DNA from: Camillea tinctor
Taxonomy: Eukaryota > Ascomycota > Sordariomycetes > Xylariales > Xylariaceae
Assembly (NCBI GenBank): GCA_022578605.1
Contig: MU394088.1
Span: 310,001 to 374,000, forward strand
Direction of reading: 5' to 3'
DNA length: 64,000 nt
Numbering within the stretch: the stretch's first letter is position 1; the number at the start of each line of letters is the position of its first letter. The translations under genes and the position numbers were made by a program. Below are positions 21,766-30,856 of the stretch, in pieces. Under the pieces are notes generated by a model. That model was not told the origin of the DNA and searched no databases. It worked only from the letters and a program-made list of their open reading frames with translations.

Positions 21766-24375
21766 TCAGTAATATTCCTCCCCGTCATCATCATAGTCAT
21801 CCTCTCCATAGCCAGGATGCTCTAACTCACCCTGGTGATAGTCGTACACTTGAGTCTCGTCTGGGATGTCTTCATCCTCTTCCTCTTCCTCTTCCTCTGC
21901 CTCCTCTGCCCCCTCTTTGTCTTCAGGCTCCTTCCCTACAGGGGTTGGCGGTGCCCTAGAATCTCGTTGTCGGCTCCGGTCACCACCGGCGCTCCCATCC
22001 GTGCTGCCGGCACGGCTGGTATGGTGACTAGCCGTCTCACTGTCCATGCGAGAAACAACCGAACCGGGGCCCCGCTTCTTACTGCTACCAAACAAGTTGG
22101 CGATAGCATCATAATTGATACGTTTTGAAACTGTGTTTCGTTTCTTCATCGCCTCCACTGCTGCCTCTCCAGGTGTCGAAGCCGGGGTGAGCTGACCTTC
22201 ACCAATACGCGGCTTCTTGACCCTGTTACGTTTCCGTTTTGGAGGCCCCAGCTTCTCCATCTGTTGCCGGTAGGTTTTCTCCTGCTGTTTCCGCAGCCAA
22301 TCCTTGTTCATATTCATCCAGATCTCCTCCTTGATCCTCACCTCATCTGGCGCTAACTTACAGAATTGCACCTCAGGGTCATCGGCAAACTCATCCTCAC
22401 TAATCACCTCGTCCATCTTGAGTGTCCGTGCAGGGAGTAGTGAGCGAGCCCATTCGCCTTTGATGTGTGCGAGATGAGCAGCCGTAGCTAGGGCCTTGCT
22501 ATGCGCATCACTGTGGGGATCATTGATAACTTCGTTGATCTGGTTCTCTAATTCAGCCTCGTCACGTTCCCATTCTTCGTCGAATGTGAGCAATGGTTCG
22601 GTGGCTTTGTTTCTTCCCCGCCGGCGGGACTTCGGCTCAGGAGCAGCCTCGTCCTCTTCTTCCTCGTCCTCTCCTGCCTGAATATTCCCTTCGGATGATC
22701 CATACACCTCTGCTAGCTCATCCATGGCCTCATCACTATTTGGGTTCTCAGAATTGAGACCGTCGAGGATCTCCTTGTCCTCAGGTAGCTTCGGAGGCGG
22801 CCTTGGGGCTGGTGGGGGGATTTTCATGGGGTCAAATGGCACAACACAGTCCTTACTCTCATCACTATTATAAGACTTTGGTAGGAAATCTGTGACCTTA
22901 CGCAGCTTCGAGACATCAGGTGGTGGGCGGGGTACTGGGGGAGGTGGCATGTCCTTGGTAGAAGACGAGGGTCTTTTCGTCGATGAAGTACTTCCTGGTT
23001 CCTCAGAATCACCCGGGGTGCCCGATTCCCTACTGGTCTCCTCATCTTCCTCGTCAATATCCTCGATAGTACGTTTTCGTTTCTTGCCACCTCCGGCCTT
23101 TTCTTTCTTCTCTTGCCATTCAGCCGTACTCTTATAGAACGATGGTGGGTCATGGCGGGATTCCAGGAACTCATTATTGAGGAAATCCTCAATCGACAGG
23201 TCACTACTTTCGGTAACTGTGAATTCATCTAGACGCTGCTCAATAGTGTGAGTAGTGACCTTCACGACGTAGACGATCTCCCGGACTGTTCGCCGGAAAT
23301 TCCACATGCGCGCTGCCATTAGGAGACAAGCCCCGCAGATGCCTGAGGGACGACGACCCATGATCATCCAGTCACGACCCATTCGTTGACAGAGGCGGGT
23401 TGCATCGGCAGCAATTTTATTCGTGAAATCACCGAAGTCAAGCTTTTCTGCAAAGCGCATCATGAGATCTTCCGGTATAATAGACCGGACATTGTTATTG
23501 TTGAATGAGTAGATATTATTCAGGTCCTTAAAAACATGACCAAGTTCGTATACATTGATCTATATGTGTATTTCCCTGGTTAGTCGAGCCGAGGGATAAA
23601 GAAGATGAAACACACTCACATGAACAAGCTCAGCAAAATCGATGAGCATCACGTCGCACCGCTCTTCTCGGCGGCATGCTGTATAGAGACATACGGGCAC
23701 AACTTTGTCCATGCCACGACCCTGCAGCCAGTTCTCATTCAAGACCAGCTTGAAGATCATGATTGCCGCCTCAATAGCACTTTCGCTAATATTCTTTAGT
23801 CGCGACTTGAAACCCCACATCATATTTTTCGCTATAATGCACTGTTAGTAATTTGCCTGCCTATTTAATAACAGCGGGTGAAAGCATGGCTTTGACGTAC
23901 CTTCGCGAATAGTCTTTTCTCTGTTGTCACCAACGACGCCACCCAGCCGTCGCATTCCAGGGCCCATGCTGGTAGTGGTTCCTTGATCGGCGCCAACGTA
24001 ACTTCCCTGGACCATAGCAGCACCTGACGATGTCTCTCCAAACTGGACTTCAGCAACAATGTTGGAGCTGTCGATTTCGCGACCACAGGCAGAACAGAAT
24101 CCATCGGTGATAGGGGCAGAGGGATTAGAACATCTAGGATTTGGACATGTCTGCCGATGGTCCTTGGACGAAGAACTGGGAGGGGCTGCTCCAGTTGGTG
24201 CCTTTGCTGCTGATGGTTGCATGGGGTCCATGCTCAGTGCTCTCTGACTCTCAATACGCCCACGATTCAAGACCTCTTTGATGCGATCATTAGACCCGGC
24301 CCCTCTGGGTCGGATCTGGAAACCGCCCTTGGAGCCCTTGGCAGAGCCTTTCAGCGGTTTGAGAAAGGAAGACAT
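21766..24375 (-). CDS. BRF1: Transcription factor IIIB subunit Brf1
   Basis: Exons 23901-24375, 23620-23831 and 21766-23559 (minus) encode 826 aa. A zinc ribbon uses Cys77, Cys82, Cys94 and Cys97 (TCPNPRCSNP, GFCSACGREI). Two TFIIB-type cyclin repeats follow, the first crossing both introns (WGFKSRLKNISESAIEAA, VCLYTACRREERCDVMLID) and the second beginning FAEKLDFGDFTNKIAADATR with GRRPSGICGACLLMAARM. The acidic C-terminal half contains the Brf1-specific block near residues 610-660 (DEFADDPEV, IWMNMNKDWLRKQQEK), which binds TBP. Brf1, TBP and Bdp1 form TFIIIB, which recruits RNA polymerase III to tRNA and 5S genes. The ribbon is preceded by an unusually long 75-residue basic leader; Met49 is a plausible alternative start. 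It shares an 1155-bp divergent promoter region with CWF19. Confidence 0.94.
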
Positions 24376-25530
24376 GATGACAGTTGGTATGTTGTTCGTA
24401 TCATGAGAGCGAGTATCCCAGCGTGTTAACCCACGGCGAAGGTGCAGTAAGTAGGCTATGTTCTGGTGGTGAAAGAGTATAGTAGATGGTAAGTGTGTAA
24501 GTGTGTAAGTGGGTGGTGATGGTGGTTTTGATGGCGCTGGGTATTCCGTGTAAAAACTATCCGATCCAGCACTGTCAAGTATTAATTGAGCAACTGCAGC
24601 AGAAAATAAAAAGAGAAAAAAGGATGGATTATTAGGAAATTAGTTAGTAGATAGTAAGAATAGCACAGTGAAATCCTAATTACTTCAAGGGGAAGTTCTA
24701 GGCTCGAGTTCTGTGCTTCTATTCGTAAATGAGGGATGGTGTAAGTGAAGTGAACTGGGGGGATGTAGGTGCGAGGGAAATGGAAAGAAAATGGATGTGG
24801 AAGTGGGGTGAAAGGGAAAAAAGATGGAGGGGGACGAGGTTGAAATCTGATGGATTTGGTCTGGTGGGGATTGAATCGGCAAAAAGCCTTTTCTCTTTTC
24901 TCTTTTTCATTTCTCGTTTTGGGTTTACACTAATCTAGTAGGTATGGAGGTAGCCTATGTACGATGTAGGGCACCTATTGCACGACCCCACTAGACCGCT
25001 ATGAGCAAAATGAACCCAAGGGTTCGGTGTTCGAACACAGCAACGCGAATCTTGAAAAAGTAATTTTTGGCATGCTTTCCCTCAGCATTTCAACAGCAAG
25101 AGTCATGTAGAAAAGGTCTAGATAGATTAAATTGAACATTCAAACCGAGTCCTTTGTACTAGTTACTCATATTAAACGACTTACGAAATTATTCGTGTTG
25201 GAAGGTTGTAAGCTAAATACGTACCTTGAGTAAATATTCAGGTTTCTCATAGGTAGTAAGCCATGTCTACTAACCTAGGTTAGTGTATATAGGTTATGCA
25301 CCGAACAAGAGTTTTAACTCGCATTAAAAGCGTCCCTTGATATAAGCATAAGCAATCCTAATACTAGACATAGGTACCTAGGTACAACTATTAGCATCCA
25401 TAACCTAAAGCTTAAACCCTGTCGTCATTCTCTATTTCCAATCCCGTTACAACTAACCAGCTGATTCTCTTAAAACAACAGCCCGATTGAATTTCTTTTT
25501 TAATCGCAAAGACCTTGTTGGCTCGCTACA
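24376..25530. promoter_or_regulatory. Divergent promoter region BRF1/CWF19
   Basis: This 1155-bp interval lies between two outward-facing genes. It contains GTAAGTGTGTAAGTGTGTAAGTG direct repeats near 24489-24511, a purine-rich stretch (24750-24835) and TAGGTACCTAGGTAC near 25370-25384. No specific factor site is claimed. Confidence 0.45.
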
Positions 25531-27684
25531 ATGGATGGTCTTGATGAATTCGAAAAGAGTCTTGCAGCAGAGAAGGCTGAGCGGGAACGTGCAGGTTGCG
25601 AGTCTGAGGAGAAAAAGCATCGGAAACACAGACATCGCCATCATAACCATCACCGACGCGACCCGTCGACAGAGCGAGATCGAGGCCGTGATGGCCACCG
25701 TTCTAGACACCACAGATCGCGTGATGTAGAGGAGGAGGTAGATGGGGATGGTCACCGTCACAAGCGATCGCGACACAACCGAGATGATCGAGAACACCGA
25801 GAACATCGTCGACGTGATTACCACGAACATCAAGACTCGCATCGAGACTCACATCGAGGTTCAGACCGGGATGCGAGCAATAAATCACATCAAAAGACCT
25901 CAGATGCAAAAGAAGACTTGCCGCTACCAGACGAAGAAATAGCTACTGAAGACTTCACTAAGCCCCTCGCTCGGGACTCGTGGATGACAGCGCCATCTGC
26001 TTTAGACATCGATTATACACAAAAAGGGGCCAAACCATCTAAACCCTCGCCACCTCCCACACAAGAACCGCAGAGGGCGATACACAAGAGAGAACTCAAC
26101 GCTACACACCTACAAGCGCTGAATGATGGCAAATCCCTGGATCAACTTGAGCTTCCGGTGCAGAACGAAGTAGCCTACACGTTTGGAGACAGTGGGGCGC
26201 AGTGGAGGATGACAAAATTGAAAGGAGTCTACAACATGGCCGAACAAACTGGCCGCCCGGTCGACGAGATAGCGATAGAGAGATTTGGCAGTCTGCGCGA
26301 GTTTGACGATGCGCGCGAGGAAAAGATTGAAATGGACAGGCGGAAGGTTTACGGGGAAGGCTATGTTGGTAAGGAAAAGCCTAGTGGGGAGTTATTCCAG
26401 CAAAGAAAGCAGAGTGAGGGGGTTCGTGAAAAACGACACGCGTCACCTACATCTAGAGAACTAGGTCAAGGCACCGTGGCTCCCGATAATGCGTTTTCTC
26501 ATCCGACAACTCAGATAGATCAGACAACCCTCAACCGACTCAAAGCTCAAATGATGAAGGCAAAGCTAAGGAAGGCCCCAGATGCTGCCAAGTTAGAGGC
26601 CGAGTACAACCAAGCAGCCGCAGCATTTGCTTCCAAGGGACCAGACGCAGTCGTTCTCAACGTGATGGAAAACCGCATGCTAGCGGGCACGCGCGGCGAG
26701 ACTAAGGCCGTTGAAACCAAGCGCGGGCGGGAAAGGGGTAATGTAGAGCAGAACGATGAGATGACGATTGAAGATATGGTGCGAGAGGAGCGGCGAACAC
26801 GGGGCCAGGCCGGAGGGGACGGGCTTCGACTGGCCGAACGGATCGCTAAAGATGGCAAATTCGATAATGATCTCGACTACATGGATGAAAATGCCGAGAA
26901 ACTCGCCAAACGGGTACACAAGTCGGAGATCAATCTCAAGAACACAGCTGTTGCCGAGTATCAGAAAATCAACAAAATCCTAGATAAGTGCCAGCTCTGC
27001 CACCACGAAGACACCGACCAGCCGCCGATAGCACCTGTGGTATCTCTAGCGACACGCGTCTACCTCACACTAGCGACAGAGCCGGAGATTAGCGAGGGAG
27101 GGGCAGTTATCGTGCCGATTCAGCACCGGACCAACCTCCTCGAGTGTGACGACGATGAGTGGGAGGAGATGCGGAACTTCATGAAGTGCCTCACGCGTAT
27201 GTACCACGAGCAAGGCCGGGAGGTGGTCTTCTATGAGAACGCGGCGGCGCCCCATCGACACATGCACGCGGCCATGCACGCGGTGCCAATCCCGTATGAC
27301 TTGGGGGAGACAGCGCCCGCATTCTTCAAAGAGGCGATGCTCTCGGCGGACGAGGAGTGGTCTCAACACAAGAAGATCATCGACACGGGAGCTAAATCAA
27401 GAGAAGGGCTGGGCAAGCTCGCGTTCCGTCGGTCGATAGCCAAAGAGATGCCATACTTCCACGCCTGGTTCACCCTGGACGGAGGTCTTGGGCACGTGGT
27501 GGAAGACGCCAACCGCTGGCCCAGGGGCGACCTATTCGCGCGGGAGATCCTCGGAGGCATGGTGGACGCGGAGCCCGACGTCATCAAGAAGCAGGGCCGT
27601 TGGCACAGGTCGGATCGCCGGATAGAGGGGTTCCAGAGGCGTTGGAGGAAGTTTGACTGGACGAGGGTGCTTGCTGATGGTTGA
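25531..27684 (+). CDS. CWF19: Cwf19-like spliceosome-associated debranching factor
   Basis: An intronless gene of 717 aa. The N-terminal ~130 residues are low complexity, rich in His/Arg/Asp/Glu (KKHRKHRHRHHNHHRR), like the RS-type regions of splicing factors. The C-terminal third holds the two CwfJ domains. CwfJ_C_1 starts near residue 484 with DKCQLCHHED, includes VYLTLATEPEISEGGAVIVP and ends in the HIT-like PHRHMHAAMHAVPIP near residue 575. CwfJ_C_2 follows with MPYFHAWFTLDGGLGHVVED and IKKQGRW. Cwf19 in fission yeast and Drn1 in budding yeast act with the post-catalytic spliceosome and lariat debranching in the nucleus. The start is the first ATG after the divergent region, giving MDGLDEFEKSLAAEKAERER, typical of the family. 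The lack of introns is notable beside its intron-bearing neighbours. Confidence 0.93.
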   Translation: MDGLDEFEKSLAAEKAERERAGCESEEKKHRKHRHRHHNHHRRDPSTERDRGRDGHRSRHHRSRDVEEEVDGDGHRHKRSRHNRDDREHREHRRRDYHEHQDSHRDSHRGSDRDASNKSHQKTSDAKEDLPLPDEEIATEDFTKPLARDSWMTAPSALDIDYTQKGAKPSKPSPPPTQEPQRAIHKRELNATHLQALNDGKSLDQLELPVQNEVAYTFGDSGAQWRMTKLKGVYNMAEQTGRPVDEIAIERFGSLREFDDAREEKIEMDRRKVYGEGYVGKEKPSGELFQQRKQSEGVREKRHASPTSRELGQGTVAPDNAFSHPTTQIDQTTLNRLKAQMMKAKLRKAPDAAKLEAEYNQAAAAFASKGPDAVVLNVMENRMLAGTRGETKAVETKRGRERGNVEQNDEMTIEDMVREERRTRGQAGGDGLRLAERIAKDGKFDNDLDYMDENAEKLAKRVHKSEINLKNTAVAEYQKINKILDKCQLCHHEDTDQPPIAPVVSLATRVYLTLATEPEISEGGAVIVPIQHRTNLLECDDDEWEEMRNFMKCLTRMYHEQGREVVFYENAAAPHRHMHAAMHAVPIPYDLGETAPAFFKEAMLSADEEWSQHKKIIDTGAKSREGLGKLAFRRSIAKEMPYFHAWFTLDGGLGHVVEDANRWPRGDLFAREILGGMVDAEPDVIKKQGRWHRSDRRIEGFQRRWRKFDWTRVLADG

Positions 27685-28493
27685 TCAGCCGACAGACAGG
27701 CGGACTTGACTGACTGACGTGGCGCAAAAGTAAGAAGGTAGAAAGGTGCCTAATGTGTTACTAACTGGTTTGAAACTTCATGATGGGATTGCCACTGCGG
27801 GCGCTTCTAGCTGTGGTTGGATAATGGATGCTCGATATGTTTCTTATGTATGTAGGTTAGATTACTATGCGTATAGGGATTTTGTTATTTTCCATACCGG
27901 CCTATGTACTGCTACCTACTACTCTTTTATGGTAGATGCTTCTTGAAGAGATAAAGCATACGAAACAAGACCAAATAATATACTCGTACCCTTTAATGTT
28001 TCTTTCTACCTCCCCCTTTTCTCTAAATAGTAGATATGTAGGTAGTATAGGACCAAATGCCCTAGGTACCCTGCTAGCCTGCCAGTGCCTAAGTTGATGG
28101 TTTCTGCTGCAGGCAGTTGTGGATCAAGGAGGGGCTGGTGCAAATCGGCAGCAATCAGAAGTGGGGTGGAGGGGCAAAGACATAAGGTACATTGGTAATA
28201 CGCGAGGGTAGATATTAGTATCGTATGTAAGTAAGTACCGTGTGTGTAGGTCCATGTCAAATAGCTACAACTACATGTACCTGGTTGTTCCCTCTAATGT
28301 TGGTTTAGTCTAAAGTACCTACTCAACTGGTTTGGTCCCTGTCTCATAGATAATGCACGAGGTTATGTATGTACCTAACCTAGTGACGATATGAAGCTCT
28401 TTCTGACCATTTCCCTGCTTAACCTAGGGACCTAGGGTACTTCTTCTATCTACATACTACAACTCAACTCAACCATCATCCGCGTCATCATAG

Positions 28494-28537
28494 CCACAAC
28501 CACAACCACAACCACAACCACAACCACAACCACAACC
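28494..28537 (+). repeat. (CCACAA)7 hexanucleotide repeat in E2 promoter
   Basis: Seven perfect CCACAA units end a few bases before a TATA-like sequence. The location suggests a promoter-embedded minisatellite, possibly affecting nucleosome positioning or transcription-factor binding. Confidence 0.9.
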
Positions 28538-28543
28538 CATTAC

Positions 28544-28552
28544 TTATAAAAG
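28544..28552 (+). promoter_or_regulatory. Candidate TATA box of the E2 gene
   Basis: TTATAAAAG lies about 160 bp upstream of the start codon at 28710 and immediately after the CCACAA repeat. Core-promoter role is inferred from sequence and position only. Confidence 0.4.
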
Positions 28553-28709
28553 CGCCCCTCATGCCCACACACTGAGCACATCAGCAATAAATAACAACAA
28601 GCCATCTTTGCCCACTTACATACTTGGGTTTGCCTATAACGCTCTCTGCCTTACCAAGTGTTTGTTGGTTACCGGAAGCCTGTCACTATACCTAGTTTCC
28701 AACAGAACC

Positions 28710-29252
28710 ATGGCATCCTCGTCGCATAAGCGGATAACCAAGGTAAATATTTACCTATCTATCTATCTAACCTACCTACCTACTTACCTATCAACTTACC
28801 CATTCATCCCTACGCAGGAACTCCAAGAGTGCATGTCCGACCCCCCTTCGGGCATGGCCGTAACCCTTCCCTCCGAATCTGACCTTCGATCCTGGGCCGT
28901 CACCCTCCTGGGCCCTCCGGGAACCGTGTACGAAGGGGGCACCTTTCAGGTCACGGTGAATCTCCCGGAGGACTACCCCTTCAAAGCACCGCAGGTGCGC
29001 TTCGCGACGCGGCTGTACCACCCCAACGTGACCAACGATTCTCTTGGCAACATCTGCCTGCCCCAGCTCAAGTCGGAGAACTGGAAGCCCGCCGGCCGTG
29101 TGCGCGCCGTGCTCGAGGCCCTGCGCCAGCTGCTTGTCGAGCCCAACCCCGACGACCCCCTGGAGGCCCGCATCGCCGACGAGTATAGGAACAACCGCGC
29201 CGAGTTTGAGAAGAACGCGAAGGGTTACGTAGTGAGATACGCTATGAAGTAA
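28710..29252 (+). CDS. Ubiquitin-conjugating enzyme E2 (UBE2L3/UBE2D-like)
   Basis: Exons 28710-28742 and 28818-29252 encode a 155-aa class I E2, essentially only the UBC fold. The N-terminal helix is ASSSHKRITKELQECM. His79-Pro80-Asn81 (YHPN) form the HPN motif, Cys91 in GNICLPQL is the ubiquitin thioester cysteine, and ENWKPA follows. Cys91-Leu-Pro93 and the ENWKPA spacing resemble UbcH7/UBE2L3, while NPDDPL with Asp124 matches UbcH5/UBE2D. E2s take ubiquitin from E1 and pass it to substrates with an E3. The 75-nt intron is a multiple of three and stop-free, and the frame is open upstream to 28608, so an unspliced reading would give 214 aa with a spurious Tyr/Leu/Pro-rich insert. Removing the intron restores the conserved N-terminal helix. 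It is convergent with the TBC gene. Confidence 0.93.
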   Translation: MASSSHKRITKVNIYLSIYLTYLPTYLSTYPFIPTQELQECMSDPPSGMAVTLPSESDLRSWAVTLLGPPGTVYEGGTFQVTVNLPEDYPFKAPQVRFATRLYHPNVTNDSLGNICLPQLKSENWKPAGRVRAVLEALRQLLVEPNPDDPLEARIADEYRNNRAEFEKNAKGYVVRYAMK

Positions 29253-30856
29253 AAAGAACGATTTTGATTGTCTTCCCCCTAGTTTACTATAGGGGAAGGG
29301 AAATTAAAAAAAAAAAAAAATTAATAATAATAAAATAAAAAAATAAAAATCTACTGATTTAGATGGTTTGATGGTAATGGAGAGAATGACATAGCAGACA
29401 TGAACATGAGAAAGAATGGAGAGAATCACTGAGGAGGGTAACAAACTTCAAGCGAAACTTATCTTCTATGCCACAATGGGAAGAGGGGTTAAGGAAGAAT
29501 ATGTGTGTAACTAGACAATAGCCGGCGTTTACTTTTGCTTTTCAATCAATCAATCAACTATTACCTAGGTAACCTACCTTGCATACCTACTGCCCCTAAT
29601 TTAAGACAAAATATTGATATCGCTTCACTCTATTTTGCTCAACTTAAGCCAAGACATTGGATTACTTAGAAAAACAGCCATAGCAGTAGAAGTAGTAGAG
29701 TTCAAATGGTATTTCTTTTTTTCTTCTTCACACTCTCTCCCTCGGAACAAAATCGACAACCTTTGCAACAATAAACTACATGAAACTTGTTATATTGTTT
29801 CCCTTCTTCCCCTTGCCTTTTTAACCCCCCCTAAATGTAGTTGGAATGAGATATGCCATATATAAAAAATGGGGTCAAACACAAAAGACGCCATCCACCG
29901 AGAAAATGCCTATAAACCTGTTCCTTTTTTTTTTCTTAAAAGAAAAAAACTTCTCTCGCTTCCGCATCTTCATTGTCTTGCCTCATGCAGTACAATATGT
30001 AATGCAACTCCTTTACACCTAGGTAGGAAGTAGGTTAGGTAGAGGTGTTTCAAACAAGAAGCTCTTCCATTTCTCTTTCTTCTGCCGATAAACCTAATTG
30101 TTTTATGCGCTAGCCCCTTTTTTTCTGCCTTGCTCTGATCTTTCTCTTTCTGTCGATTCATAATGCTCTTACACACCAGTGCCATGCTTGAAAAAAAAAT
30201 TGAAACAGAAAATAAAGAGTAGTTAGTAAAACAGAGAGAAGATAGCTGTAGTGTTGAAAGAAAAGGATGGATACATCTCCTAGGTCGGAATAAACCCTGA
30301 TCCACGTGAATGAGAAAAAAGAAAAAGAAAAAGGCCGAAACAAAAATGATGCTAATGGTTCCCTGACCCCTGAGCCGAAGCTTTATTTCCCCATGAATAA
30401 AACTCAACGCACTTTATATGCATAAACGTAAAAAAAAGGAAACAGAAAAAAGGAAAGAAGAACAATGACGTGTGTATTGGTCCCAGCCTGATGATGGACG
30501 GCCAGTAACTGTGATGACTGGTTGCTGTTGTTTTTTTTTGTGTATCCCTTTTCCCTAAAAAATCTCTCCCAACCGCAAAGGTCGTTTCAAGTCGTGAGAT
30601 GTCGTAAAGAAAAGAATCAATATCATTGATATGATGAGAGATATATGACTCCTAGCTGAGAGTTTCTCATACGCTTTCTTGGTTGCCCATAGGCGTGCAG
30701 TGTAGGGATAGAAGTGCAACTTTGTACCTGCTATCAACCAGAAGAGAAGGGCCAGCAGGATATCCTTAAAAAGAACTATGCTGCTGAGAAACAATGTAGA
30801 AGCGATCGAAGTCGAGACCGTCGGGGCTTCTTATCCTTATCGCGTCTGGAGAGTCC
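29253..30856. other. Intergenic, convergent 3' ends of E2 and TBC genes
   Basis: This 1.6-kb stretch is rich in A and T homopolymers (29307-29320, 29926-29950, 30190-30200). Short frames on both strands resemble nothing known. Probably long 3' untranslated regions and spacer. Confidence 0.6.

Larger units (their letters stand above)
27685..28709. other. Intergenic: CWF19 3' flank and E2 promoter
   Basis: No gene in this 1-kb interval. The right part is the E2 promoter, with CCACAA repeats and a TATA-like element listed separately. TAGGTA motifs occur at 28050-28070 and 28420-28440. Confidence 0.6.

Noticed and set aside
28608..28709. 34-residue N-terminal extension of the E2 reading frame
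   Set aside because: E2 proteins start close to the KRITKEL helix; the extension is promoter or leader sequence.
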